DNA of 64,000 nucleotides from Verrucomicrobiota bacterium. Lineage in GTDB: Bacteria > Verrucomicrobiota > Verrucomicrobiia > Limisphaerales > JADJPG01. The notes under the pieces are model-generated. The model was not told the origin of the DNA, made no database searches, and saw only the letters and a list, made by a program, of their open reading frames with translations. Both the position numbers and the translations under genes were made by a program. The stretch is from the NCBI GenBank assembly GCA_016713365.1, contig JADJPG010000005.1, forward strand, positions 62,001 to 126,000, in the 5' to 3' direction. The number at the start of each line of letters is the position of its first letter. Position 1 is the first letter of the stretch. Shown piece after piece: positions 28,891 through 37,470 of the stretch.

Positions 28891-29312
28891 CAAGACGATT
28901 GCAAAATCCCTGGAGCGCGAGGATTCGACCTCCGTTGCCAATCCGTCGCGCTCCGTTGTGTTTGGGCGTCATTCCGTTGACGTGTCGTGCAGCAGCGATG
29001 TCATTGCTTCGACCTCCGTGGTCGATGTCCCGGCGCCCGTTCCCGTTTCGAAACGCGTCGTTTCCGCTGGGCGAGACCCTCACCTCGCCCGCCGTCGCGC
29101 CGCTCCCGAAACGGCGTGTGCCGTTCTCGATTCCGATTCGTCCGTTGACGTTTCGCTGCGTCACACCCTCGAAATCGGCAGGACTGCGCGAAGGCTTTAG
29201 CGGGAAAATTGGGGCGCGGAGATGGAGCTCTGGTCTCCGATCTGGCACGACCACTGAACAAACCTACTCGCATCGACCTCCCCACTGCCGCCTCGCAGCG
29301 CGAGGGCATGAC

Positions 29313-29469
29313 GGTAGCCGTGGACTTCAGTCCACGGTTCGAAGCCACCGCACCCCGCGTCGCGGAGCGACGCCTGACCTGAGCAATCTCGTAAACCATC
29401 CCTCATCCGTCGCTCCGCGACGGGTTCTTCTCGTGGGCGAAGATCCGTGGACTGAAGTCCACGGCTACC
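29313..29469. repeat. REP-like inverted pair C
   Basis: This is a perfect 25-base inverted repeat, 29313-29337 and 29445-29469, separated by 107 bases. Each arm has the GTAGCC head and the internal palindrome GTGGACT/AGTCCAC. The same head and hairpin architecture as pairs A and B suggests one element family. Confidence 0.75.
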
Positions 29470-29808
29470 ATCAGTTCGCCGCTCCGCGACTCATCACTCC
29501 ACGCCCCAGTACCAACGTGAAAACGTCTTGGTCCGCCGCGTTGACAAGACCGCGACCTAAAAGAAGACGAGAGCTGTTGAGCAAGCGAGGAAGCTGTGTT
29601 GGTCCGGCGGCACGTCACCCTATACGCTGACCGCAGGAGCCGCTGCGGGGAGGCTGTTCACGCCTTGATTTTCCCGGGTGAACATGGGAGGCTGACCGAC
29701 ATGGAGCGTGGGCGGCGGGCCTGCGAGTCCAAGGAACATCGCAAACTCAGCATACCGGCAAACTCGAAGTCACAGTTATTCGGCAAGGACCACTCAATAA
29801 GGAACACC

Positions 29809-30351
29809 ATGAAGAAGCTCCTTTTCGCTATCAGCCTAACTCTCACTTTGGTCACCTCAGTTCTGGCCGATGGGACAATCCAAGGATCCCCGGGAGCATT
29901 CTTCAGGTTCCAACTGGCATTCGGCGACCAAATGCGACATCCCACCGTCGCAGACGGTTTCACGTTCGGGATCTTCTATGGATCGGTCAGCGCTGGACTG
30001 AGCCGATTGACTGTTGCTCCGCAACTAGCCACCGTTTCGCCGACCACAGGTTTAGTAACTGGCTGGCCGTTGCTTATGTCCTTGCCAGGCACCAATCCCG
30101 GTGACGAAGTATTTCTACAAGTCCGCGCTTGGAGCGAACTCTACCCCATGGAGTTCCACTCCAATGTGGGACGCGTCACACTCATGCCAGAGGCCGGACC
30201 TGGAGCGGTGATATGGACGCTAGGCTCCACACCGGGTCGCATTACTCCGATTCTTTATCCCGTTCCCGAGCCATCTACACTCGCTCTTAGCACAATCACC
30301 GGACTAGCGTTGGCTCTCTCTTTTCGTCGCAGAATCAATAACCGCAACTGA
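29809..30351 (+). CDS. PEP-CTERM protein, array member 1
   Basis: The start at 29809 follows AAGGA and opens with a signal peptide (MKKLLFAISLTLTLVTSVLA). The 180-residue product has the array domain (ADGFTFGIFYGS, then a VTLMPEAGPGAVIW strand). Its C-terminal sorting signal is VPEPSTLALSTI, a hydrophobic helix and FRRR. Exosortase cleaves such tails and anchors the protein to the envelope or matrix. It is the most divergent of the six copies and the only one with an obvious Shine-Dalgarno. Its stop is followed by one codon (CCC) and the next ATG. Confidence 0.85.
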   Translation: MKKLLFAISLTLTLVTSVLADGTIQGSPGAFFRFQLAFGDQMRHPTVADGFTFGIFYGSVSAGLSRLTVAPQLATVSPTTGLVTGWPLLMSLPGTNPGDEVFLQVRAWSELYPMEFHSNVGRVTLMPEAGPGAVIWTLGSTPGRITPILYPVPEPSTLALSTITGLALALSFRRRINNRN

Positions 30352-30354
30352 CCC

Positions 30355-30897
30355 ATGAAAAAACTCCTCCTCACCCTCGGACTCATCGGAATCGCCGTCC
30401 TCGCAAACGCACAGGGGACCATTGCTTTCGGCAACAACGTCGCTAGCCGTTTTAGGATTAATGATGGGCTCGGAGGTCGAAACATTACCGCCGCAGACGG
30501 ATTCACTTTCGGCGTCTTTTTCGGCCCAGCCGGGTCGAGCGAGGGCGCGCTTACTCGAGCACCCGGCACGGCGACCATCGGCGCGACAACCCCGGGCGTG
30601 ATGATCTTTGCTTCCTCGGTTTTCGCGCTCCCAGGGACTGAGGCCGGGCAAGTCGTGTCCCTCCAGATTCGAGGCATGAACCGCACGGGGCAGGTTCTAA
30701 TGTTTACTGACGTCCGACAGGTCACTCTCGGGCCGACTGCGGGACCCGGCACGGTCATCTGGCAAGGCCCCAGTGGGACCAATCCGAATCGATTCCACCC
30801 ATTAGTTCTCATTCCCGAGCCGTCCACCATCGCCCTCGGGGCATTAGCCGGAGTCTGCCTGCTGTTTCGCGCGCGCAAACCGATCAAAGCCGAATAA
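30355..30897 (+). CDS. PEP-CTERM protein, array member 2
   Basis: The 180-residue product has a signal peptide (MKKLLLTLGLIGIAVLANAQ) and the shared domain: GTIAFGNNVASR, ADGFTFGVFFGPAGSS, APGTATIGATTPGVM, FALPGTEAGQVVSLQIRG and VTLGPTAGPGTVIWQ. The sorting tail is IPEPSTIALGALAGVCLLFRARK. It starts three bases after the stop of member 1, in the same frame and with no Shine-Dalgarno of its own, so translation probably depends on termination-reinitiation. Paralogue of members 3-6. Confidence 0.88.
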   Translation: MKKLLLTLGLIGIAVLANAQGTIAFGNNVASRFRINDGLGGRNITAADGFTFGVFFGPAGSSEGALTRAPGTATIGATTPGVMIFASSVFALPGTEAGQVVSLQIRGMNRTGQVLMFTDVRQVTLGPTAGPGTVIWQGPSGTNPNRFHPLVLIPEPSTIALGALAGVCLLFRARKPIKAE

Positions 30898-30900
30898 CCC

Positions 30901-31440
30901 ATGAAGAAACTCCTCCTCACCCTCGGACTGATCGGCTGCACGCTCGCGAGCGCGCTGGCGCAGGGAACCATCAACTTTGGCAACACGGTGGCCAGCCGGG
31001 TCAGGCTGGGCGCTGGCGGCAGCGTCTCGACCGCAACCGATGGGCTTATTTTCGGCATTTTTTACGGACCAGCAGGATCGTCCGAAAGTGCTTTAACACA
31101 GGCACCCGGCACCGCGACCATCGGCGAGAACACTCCGGGGGTAATGACCGGCGCATCCTCCGTCTTCGCACTACCAGGAACCGAAGCCGGGCAAGTCGTG
31201 TCACTCCAGGTTCGTGCTATGGATTCCGCTGGTCGAGTCCTTACAAGCACTGACGTCCGGCAAGTCACGCTTGGTCCGACCGCCGGACCCGGGACCATCA
31301 TCTGGCAAAGCAGCAGCGGGACCAATCCCAATCGGTTTTATCCACTGGTCATTCCCGAGCCATCCTCCATCGCCATTGGCATCCTCGGCGGAATGTCCCT
31401 CCTTTTTCACCTGCGCCATCGCCCTCGTAAACCCGACTAA
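30901..31440 (+). CDS. PEP-CTERM protein, array member 3
   Basis: The 179-residue product has the signal peptide MKKLLLTLGLIGCTLASALAQ, very close to members 4-6. The core domain is nearly identical in layout to member 2 (FGPAGSSE becomes YGPAGSSES; VTLGPTAGPGTIIWQ). The tail IPEPSSIAIGILGGMSLLF ends in a basic HLRHRPRK. The stop-CCC-ATG junction upstream and stop-CTC-ATG junction downstream keep the frame. Similarity to member 2 in the domain suggests duplication of a whole gene unit. Confidence 0.88.
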   Translation: MKKLLLTLGLIGCTLASALAQGTINFGNTVASRVRLGAGGSVSTATDGLIFGIFYGPAGSSESALTQAPGTATIGENTPGVMTGASSVFALPGTEAGQVVSLQVRAMDSAGRVLTSTDVRQVTLGPTAGPGTIIWQSSSGTNPNRFYPLVIPEPSSIAIGILGGMSLLFHLRHRPRKPD

Positions 31441-31443
31441 CTC

Positions 31444-31989
31444 ATGAAAAAACTCATTCTTCTCACCCTCGGTCTCATCGGCTGCACCCTCGCGAGCGCC
31501 GTGGCGCAGGGAACGATTGCCTTTGGAAATTCGACATCGGCGAGAATCGGCATCCGGGCATCCGACGGTCCGACACGTCTTCTTACAGCAGCGGACCAAC
31601 TCACTATCGGCGCATTTTATGGTCCCGCCGGGTCCGACTACAGCCAATTAGTGATGGCCCCCGGCACCGCCACCATCGGGCCGACATCAGGGCTCATGAT
31701 GAACGCGCCTTCCGTCTTCGCGTTGCCGGGAACGGAACCTGGGCAAGTCGTTTCACTGCAAATCCGACTGTGGAGTGACCAAGGACTCCGTCTGGAAACC
31801 AAAGTCGCACAAGTCACCCTCGGCAACACTATAGGACCGGGAGCCATAATCTGGGATGCGACGTCAGGCGTAAACCCGAGCCGCTTTAGCCCAATATTCA
31901 TCATCCCAGAGCCGTCCACGCTCACGCTCGGGGCATTGGCGGCAGGTTTCCTTCTGTTCCGCGCGCGCAAGGCGATCAAAACCAACTAG
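31444..31989 (+). CDS. PEP-CTERM protein, array member 4
   Basis: The 181-residue product has signal peptide, array domain (AADQLTIGAFYGPAGSDYSQ, APGTATIGPTSGLM, VTLGNTIGPGAIIWD) and sorting tail IPEPSTLTLGALAAGFLLFRARK. The upstream junction is TAA-CTC-ATG and the downstream one TAG-ATC-ATG, again a single spacer codon. Sequence differences between copies are concentrated in the 25-40 region and just before the tail, which may be ligand or partner surfaces. Confidence 0.87.
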   Translation: MKKLILLTLGLIGCTLASAVAQGTIAFGNSTSARIGIRASDGPTRLLTAADQLTIGAFYGPAGSDYSQLVMAPGTATIGPTSGLMMNAPSVFALPGTEPGQVVSLQIRLWSDQGLRLETKVAQVTLGNTIGPGAIIWDATSGVNPSRFSPIFIIPEPSTLTLGALAAGFLLFRARKAIKTN

Positions 31990-31992
31990 ATC

Positions 31993-32535
31993 ATGAAAAA
32001 ACTCATCATCATCCTCGGACTCATCGGCTGCACCGTCGCAAGCGCGCACGCGCAGGGGACCATAGCCTGGGGCGCCAGCGCTATGACGAGAGTTTATATT
32101 GAGGAGCTCAATGGCATGAGGCGTTTCGCCACGCCAGCAGACGGCATCAAGGTCGGTGTGTTTTATGGACCAGCCGGATCGACACAGGATCAATTCGTCA
32201 TGGCGCCCGGAATCGCCACCATCGGAACTACTCCTGGCGTTCTGGTCGGAGTGGGTTCTGTTTTCGCCTTGCCGGGAACGGAACCCAATCAAACGGTCTC
32301 CCTCCAATTGCGGGGATGGAATGACCTCGGTGGTTACGGTGAAACCGGAGTGAAACAAGTGACCCTCGGCCAGACCGCCGGACCGGGTGCCGTCATCTGG
32401 CAACCCGTCGGCAGCCCCGAATCACGCATCCTTGTGATAAGGATGGTTCCAGAACCTTCCACAATCACCATCAGTATAAGTATGATTGGCGTTCTGTTTG
32501 CATTCCTCCGCTTCCGCAAATCATCAAATCGCTGA
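31993..32535 (+). CDS. PEP-CTERM protein, array member 5
   Basis: The 180-residue product has signal peptide MKKLIIILGLIGCTVASAHAQ and the array domain (PADGIKVGVFYGPAGSTQDQ, APGIATIGTTPGVLVG, VTLGQTAGPGAVIWQ). The sorting signal is VPEPSTITISISMIGVLFAFLRFRK. It is separated from its neighbours by one codon on both sides. It is somewhat more divergent in the first 60 residues than members 2-4. Confidence 0.87.
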   Translation: MKKLIIILGLIGCTVASAHAQGTIAWGASAMTRVYIEELNGMRRFATPADGIKVGVFYGPAGSTQDQFVMAPGIATIGTTPGVLVGVGSVFALPGTEPNQTVSLQLRGWNDLGGYGETGVKQVTLGQTAGPGAVIWQPVGSPESRILVIRMVPEPSTITISISMIGVLFAFLRFRKSSNR

Positions 32536-32538
32536 CCC

Positions 32539-33057
32539 ATGAAAAAACTTCTCCTCACCCTCGGACTCATCGGCTGCACGCTCGCGAGCGCCGTGGCGCA
32601 GGGAACGATTGCCTTCGGAAACAGCGTGGGTCGGCGGATTATGGTTTCATATCAAGGCGCGGAACCGCGCCTCGCGACGGCCGCGGATGGACTCACCTTC
32701 GGTCTGTTCTACGGTCCAGCCGGCAGCACGGAAGATCAGTTGGTTGTCCCCTTCGTCACCGCGACCATCGGGGACACTCCGGGGGTTCTCGCCGGAGCGC
32801 CGTCCGTCCTAGCCCTCCCATCAACTGAACCCGGGCAGGTGGTATCGATTCAGGTTCGAATCGTCACCCCAATGCCGCAGCGGATCATAAACCCTCCAGT
32901 CAAACAGGTAACACTCGGACAGACCGCAGGCCCCGGGGCCGTCATCTATAGCGCTCCAGGAGACACTACATATTACATCATTCCGGAACCGGGAACCATT
33001 GCTGTGGCTGGGCTGGCCGGCCTGCTCTGCGGAATCGTCCGTTGGCGGCGGCGCTAA
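32539..33057 (+). CDS. PEP-CTERM protein, array member 6
   Basis: This is the last and shortest copy (172 residues). The signal peptide is essentially the same as in members 3 and 4. The domain retains AADGLTFGLFYGPAGSTEDQ, IGDTPGVLAGAPSVLALPST and VTLGQTAGPGAVIYS but lacks several residues before the tail. The sorting motif is IPEPGTIAVAGLAGLL with RWRRR. It converges on the next gene with only three bases between stop codons, and no terminator hairpin is visible there. Confidence 0.86.
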   Translation: MKKLLLTLGLIGCTLASAVAQGTIAFGNSVGRRIMVSYQGAEPRLATAADGLTFGLFYGPAGSTEDQLVVPFVTATIGDTPGVLAGAPSVLALPSTEPGQVVSIQVRIVTPMPQRIINPPVKQVTLGQTAGPGAVIYSAPGDTTYYIIPEPGTIAVAGLAGLLCGIVRWRRR

Positions 33058-33060
33058 ACT

Positions 33061-34053
33061 CTACCGGTCCTCCGGCACCACGTAGATGAGCGTGCCGGCT
33101 TCGCCGCGCGCATTGCCCTGGCTGGGAAGGAAGAGCGTTGCGGCGAGGCACCATTTCCCGGCGGGGTCGCGCAGGCGCGTGACGGCCGGGTTCGCAAACG
33201 AGCGGGAGCCGGCGTGGGTTCTCACGTTGATCTGCACAGCGCTGCGGTTCGTATCGTCCAGAAGGAACACCCGCCATGAAGTCCAGTCGTTCGGTTTGAG
33301 CTGACCTTCCTGAATGAGGAACTTCCGCCCATCGAATACAAAGTGGTCGCGGTCGCCAATGTTTCCCTTCACCCCGTAGCCGTAGAGCGCCTCGTCGATC
33401 TCCGGGACGGGGCGCGCCGTCCAGTTCGTGAAGCCGAGGAGCGTTCCGCGCGCGGCGCGGTCCACCTTCATGTCGCGGTAGTAATGGATGCGGAGGTCAA
33501 TGCGCGACGTCGCGAGGTCGCCGTTGAGTTCCACGCGCTCGAAGCTCGGCGTGCCTTCCGCGGTCGGCGCGAGCGTGCGCGGGAGATCGATCTCGCGGTC
33601 GAAGCGCGCGTTCAGGATCGCATCGAGGTTCGCATAATGGCGCAGGCGGATGATGACGGCCTTGGGCACATTGACTTCGTAGGCGAGGAGGAAGTCGCCG
33701 CGCGGCCCGTGCCAGATCGCACCCTGGGAGGAGCGTTGATCGAGCACGGCGCGATGGCTCCAGTGCAGGAGATTCGTGGAGCGGCCGAGGTGGAGCTGGA
33801 ACTCGCGATCTTGGAGCGTGTGATAGACGCCGAGGTAGTCGCCCGGCGCGAGCTCGAGGATTTTCAGGCAATCGAGCGTGCGCCCGTGGTCATCGGTCGC
33901 ACGATAGCGATGCGTGGTGGCATTGGGAACGTTCGCGAGGAGAGAAACGAGGTTCGTCGTGACTGGGTCAAGCCTCGGTGCCGCCTGCACCGCGCTCGCA
34001 GCGAACAACGCAAAGGAGAGAAGCGAAAGCGTGACGCAGCGCCGCACGCTCAT
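33061..34053 (-). CDS. Secreted protein with glycosidase-like five-bladed propeller pattern, function unknown
   Basis: The start at 34053 overlaps the guaA stop by four bases and gives a signal peptide (MSVRRCVTLSLLSFALFAASAVQA). The 330-residue product has repeated strand motifs such as GDYLGVYHTLQDREFQLHLGRSTNLLHW and GAIWHGPRGDFLLAYE, which resemble GH43/GH32-type propellers, but I cannot assign catalytic acids. Coupling to guaA is probably incidental. Secreted location is clear; enzymatic activity is a guess. Confidence 0.65.
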   Translation of the reverse strand: MSVRRCVTLSLLSFALFAASAVQAAPRLDPVTTNLVSLLANVPNATTHRYRATDDHGRTLDCLKILELAPGDYLGVYHTLQDREFQLHLGRSTNLLHWSHRAVLDQRSSQGAIWHGPRGDFLLAYEVNVPKAVIIRLRHYANLDAILNARFDREIDLPRTLAPTAEGTPSFERVELNGDLATSRIDLRIHYYRDMKVDRAARGTLLGFTNWTARPVPEIDEALYGYGVKGNIGDRDHFVFDGRKFLIQEGQLKPNDWTSWRVFLLDDTNRSAVQINVRTHAGSRSFANPAVTRLRDPAGKWCLAATLFLPSQGNARGEAGTLIYVVPEDR

Positions 34054-35591
34054 TCCCACTCGATGGTCCCCGGCGGCTTGCTGGTGATGTCGAAGACGCA
34101 ACGGTTGACACCTTTCACTTCGTTGATGATGCGCGAGGCGAGGCGTTCGAGGAGGTCGTAGGGGAGCTTCACCCAGTCGGCGGTCATACCGTCCTGCGAT
34201 TCCACCGCGCGCACGGCGATGGTGTAGTCGTAGGTGCGTTCATCGCCCATCACGCCGACGCTGCGCACGGGGAGGAGCACGGCGAAACTCTGCCAGATCT
34301 TGTAATACCAGCCGCTGGTTTTCATTTCCTCGACGACGATGGCGTCGGCATTGCGCAGGATGGCGCAGCGGTCGGGCGTGACTTCGCCAAGGATGCGGAC
34401 GGCGAGGCCGGGTCCGGGGAAGGGCTGGCGATAGACGATTTCTTTCGGCAGGCCGAGTTCGAGGCCGAGCTGGCGCACTTCGTCCTTGAAGAGGCATTTG
34501 AGCGGCTCGACGAGCTCGAACTTCATGTTCTTCGGCAGGCCGCCCACGTTGTGATGGCTCTTGATCATCGCGGCGGGATTGCCGGCGATCGGGATGCTTT
34601 CGATGACGTCGGGATAGAGCGTGCCTTGCGCGAGGAACTTCGCCTTGCCGGCGCGCTTGGTGGCGGCCTGGAAGACTTCGATGAAGGTCTTGCCGATGAT
34701 CTTCCGCTTGCGCTCGGGGTCGGTGACCTTCTTGAGGCGGCCCATGAAGAGCTTGGTGGCGTCTTCGTATTGGAGCTTGAGCTTGAAGTTGCGGCCGAAG
34801 ACTTCGCGCACGGTGTCGGCTTCCTTCGCGCGGAGCACGCCGTTGTTCACGAAGATGCAGGTGAGCTGGTTGCCGATGGCCTTGTGAATGAGCGCAGCGG
34901 CCACGCTGGAATCCACACCACCGCTGAGGCCGAGGATGACCTTCTCCTTGCCGACCTGCGCGCGGATGACTTCCACGGCGTGATCGACGTAGTTGCGCAT
35001 GTTCCAGTTCTTGCCGCAGTTGCAGATGCCGTGGACGAAGTTCGCTAGGATCTCCTTGCCGCGCGGCGTGTGCGCGACTTCAGGATGGAACTGAAGACCG
35101 AACATCTTCCGCTCGTGATTCTCGATGGCGGCGTATTGGGAATTCTCCGTGGTGGCGACAGGCTCGAAGCCTTCGGGCAGCTTGGTGAGCTTGTCGCCGT
35201 GGCTGTTCCAGACTTGGAGGGAATCCGGCAGCTTACGGAAGAGCGCGCAGCTCGGGTCTTTCACGAGGAGCGTGCCCTTGCCGTACTCGCGCTTCTGGCC
35301 GGGCTCGACCTTGCCGCCGAGGAAGTGCGCGAGGAGCTGCACGCCGTAGCAGATGCCGAGGATGGGGAGATTCAGATCGAAGATGGCCTTGTCGGGCAAC
35401 GGCGCTTTCTTCGTATAGACGCTCGACGGTCCGCCGGACAGGATGATGCCGCTGGGCTTCATCGCAGCGATCTCTTTGGCCGGCGTGTTGTACGGGAGAA
35501 TGGTGGAATACACGTTGCACTCGCGAATGCGGCGCGCGATGACCTGCGTGTACTGGGATCCGAAATCGAGGATGACAATTTGTTCGTTCAT
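34050..35591 (-). CDS. guaA: GMP synthase (glutamine-hydrolysing)
   Basis: The product converts XMP to GMP with ATP and glutamine, the last step of guanine nucleotide synthesis. The start at 35591 (MNEQIVILDFGSQYTQ) gives 513 residues, the standard length; the longer open frame upstream is not conserved. The class I glutamine amidotransferase domain has the nucleophile Cys81 in GICYGVQ and the HPEV motif. The ATP-pyrophosphatase domain has the P-loop LGLSGGVDSSV near residue 225. The dimerisation domain ends in the conserved PPGTIEWE. Confidence 0.97.
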   Translation of the reverse strand: MNEQIVILDFGSQYTQVIARRIRECNVYSTILPYNTPAKEIAAMKPSGIILSGGPSSVYTKKAPLPDKAIFDLNLPILGICYGVQLLAHFLGGKVEPGQKREYGKGTLLVKDPSCALFRKLPDSLQVWNSHGDKLTKLPEGFEPVATTENSQYAAIENHERKMFGLQFHPEVAHTPRGKEILANFVHGICNCGKNWNMRNYVDHAVEVIRAQVGKEKVILGLSGGVDSSVAAALIHKAIGNQLTCIFVNNGVLRAKEADTVREVFGRNFKLKLQYEDATKLFMGRLKKVTDPERKRKIIGKTFIEVFQAATKRAGKAKFLAQGTLYPDVIESIPIAGNPAAMIKSHHNVGGLPKNMKFELVEPLKCLFKDEVRQLGLELGLPKEIVYRQPFPGPGLAVRILGEVTPDRCAILRNADAIVVEEMKTSGWYYKIWQSFAVLLPVRSVGVMGDERTYDYTIAVRAVESQDGMTADWVKLPYDLLERLASRIINEVKGVNRCVFDITSKPPGTIEWE

Positions 35592-35901
35592 CGAAAAGAG
35601 GGGCAAGGTTTTGCCGTCGTCGCGAAGTTTTGGCGAGAGAAAAAGGACTACCAACTGAGCAATGGTTACAAATTCTCGCGGCCGAAGCAGCTTTCCGCGG
35701 GAGAGTCGGCAAAAGTCGCCCAAGAGGACACACCGGTGGGCAACGGGGTCTGCGTGTTCCGGAGCCCGACATCGCGGATTTCTTGAAGGGGCAAGGAAAC
35801 GGCGGCACCGTCGCCTTCTAGGGGAATGGGACCGTCGAAGTCGTCAAGCTTGACCGCGGGCGCGCGGTTTCATTCCATCGCCAAAAACCACGGACGGATC
35901 T
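35592..35901. other. Divergent intergenic region between guaA and the hydrolase gene
   Basis: A 310-base region that must hold the promoters for guaA (leftward) and the hydrolase gene (rightward). Short open frames here are uneven and do not look coding. I see no riboswitch fold or clear promoter boxes. Confidence 0.4.
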
Positions 35902-37365
35902 ATGGCCAGCAAACTTCTCATCATTCACGGTTACTCGGACGGCGCGACCAGCTTCACTGCCCTGCGCGACTTCTTCGTCAGCAGCGGCGCGTATTCCCGC
36001 GACAACGTCTTCCTCCTGAACTACGACAGCCTCGACGACTCATCGACCTTCGAGGATTTCGCCGACAAACTGGACGAGGATTACTCCAAGCTCTTCAACG
36101 GCGAACGCATCGACGTGGCGTGTCACAGCACCGGTGCGCTCGTGTCGCGCGCGTGGCTGCGCCTGCACTACGAGCGGCAGAAGGCGGCGGGCGTCAAGAC
36201 ACCGGCCTCACCGGTCGAACATCTGCTGATGTTCGCGCCGGCCAACTTCGGTTCCGATCTTGCGCGACTCGGACAGTCATTCCTCGGCAAGTTCCGCTCC
36301 ACGTTCTTCAACTCGAACCATCAGGGCGAGGACTTCATGGAATCCGGCCGCATCATCCTGCAGGGCCTCGAGCCGGCCAGCCCGTTCCAATGGTCGCTCT
36401 CGGCGGATGATTTGCACGGCGAGGGTTTCTTCAACGTCGCGCTCGGTGACAACAAGGTCTGCTATCCCTTCGTCTTCGCCGGCGGCAGTGGCTACGGCGG
36501 CAGTGGCTACGGCGGATTGCAGGGCAGGCTCATTCCCGCGCGCAAGAAGCCGGGCACCGACGGCACCGTCCGCATCTGCGGCACGTCATTGAACACCCGG
36601 AAGTGCGTCGTGGACTTCTCACAACCGGTCGTGCGTCCCCACTGGGTGCCGGAACAGAAGTTCCCGGTCATTCCATTCACCATCTTCGGCGAGTTCACGC
36701 ACGGCTCCATCATCGGCGTGGAGAAAGCCTTCACTGCGGGCGCCAACGCCGCAGGCAATCTCGCGCTGGAAGCGATCCAGGCGAAGACCATCGCGGACTA
36801 CGCCGCGCTCGCCACGCGTTTCGATGCGGCGCACAAGCAGAAGCACACCGGCGACGACTACCAACAGTTCTTCTTCAAGGTGCGCGATGACGTCGGCTTC
36901 GGCGTCACAGATTTCTTCATCGACTTCTACGTGATGCTGCCGTCGGGCAAGACCGACTCGAAGCTCACCGCTGAGTTCGACAAGGAGTTCGAGTCGGAGT
37001 TCACCAAGCACTCCGCTGATCCGTCCTGCCGCGTGCTGCTGCTCAACGTCACCAACCTGCGGAAGTATTTGCAGAAGGTGAAACAGGCCAAGGCTCGTCT
37101 TGTTTTCGACATCGCCGCCAAGTCGCCGAACCCGCAGGTGAAGTTCCTGCCCGGGTACGCGGTGGCCTACGACGGCGCCGCGGCGGCGGACGGCAAGGAG
37201 CCGACCTTCCTCTACCCAAACACCACCACACTGGTGGAAATCGTTCTCAACCGTGTGGAGACAGACAAGGTGCTGCACCTGCTTACGCACGATCTGGACA
37301 AGCCCATCTTCCCGCCAGCGCTCCCCTCCACGACCCCGACAGGACGCGCGTCGTTGCTGGAATAG
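35902..37365 (+). CDS. Alpha/beta-hydrolase (lipase-like) protein
   Basis: The 487-residue product has an alpha/beta-hydrolase N-terminal half. The oxyanion-loop motif is LLIIHGYSDG (residues 5-14), and the nucleophile elbow is DVACHSTGALVSR (Ser near 75), where the usual first Gly of GxSxG is Cys or Ala. Candidate acids lie in the following strands, and a His is at GEFTHGSIIG (about 270). The C-terminal 200 residues form a separate beta-rich domain with no family recognised. There is no signal peptide, so it acts in the cytoplasm or leaves by another route. Substrate unknown; esterase or lipase is the best guess. Confidence 0.7.
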   Translation: MASKLLIIHGYSDGATSFTALRDFFVSSGAYSRDNVFLLNYDSLDDSSTFEDFADKLDEDYSKLFNGERIDVACHSTGALVSRAWLRLHYERQKAAGVKTPASPVEHLLMFAPANFGSDLARLGQSFLGKFRSTFFNSNHQGEDFMESGRIILQGLEPASPFQWSLSADDLHGEGFFNVALGDNKVCYPFVFAGGSGYGGSGYGGLQGRLIPARKKPGTDGTVRICGTSLNTRKCVVDFSQPVVRPHWVPEQKFPVIPFTIFGEFTHGSIIGVEKAFTAGANAAGNLALEAIQAKTIADYAALATRFDAAHKQKHTGDDYQQFFFKVRDDVGFGVTDFFIDFYVMLPSGKTDSKLTAEFDKEFESEFTKHSADPSCRVLLLNVTNLRKYLQKVKQAKARLVFDIAAKSPNPQVKFLPGYAVAYDGAAAADGKEPTFLYPNTTTLVEIVLNRVETDKVLHLLTHDLDKPIFPPALPSTTPTGRASLLE

Positions 37366-37470
37366 GCTCCACATCGCCCCCTCACTGAACCATCTCGAAT
37401 CGCCCGCGGCGCACAACTTTGCTTTGTCGCTGGCGGGCGATTCTGCTTATTCTCCCCGCACTCGATTTAC

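Larger units (their letters stand above)
28718..29808. other. 1.1 kb non-coding, repeat-rich intergenic region
   Basis: No convincing gene was found. It holds two REP-like inverted pairs (28821-28890 and 29313-29469). It also has a 28900-29200 stretch with short recurring words on the minus strand (GTCAACGGA twice, GGAGGTCGAA twice) that produces long but uneven open frames on both strands. An AAGGA ribosome-binding site for the PEP-CTERM array lies at 29799-29803. The array promoter should lie in the last 200 bases, but no clear -35/-10 pair stands out. Confidence 0.5.

Noticed and set aside
28821..29469. Possible CRISPR array in the repeat-rich gap
   Set aside because: Repeats are inverted pairs with internal palindromes, not direct repeats with regular unique spacers, and no cas gene is nearby.
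28727..29630. Overlapping frames of 175 codons (minus) and 248 codons (plus)
   Set aside because: They overlap REP-like pairs and short recurring words, have no start signal and no domain.
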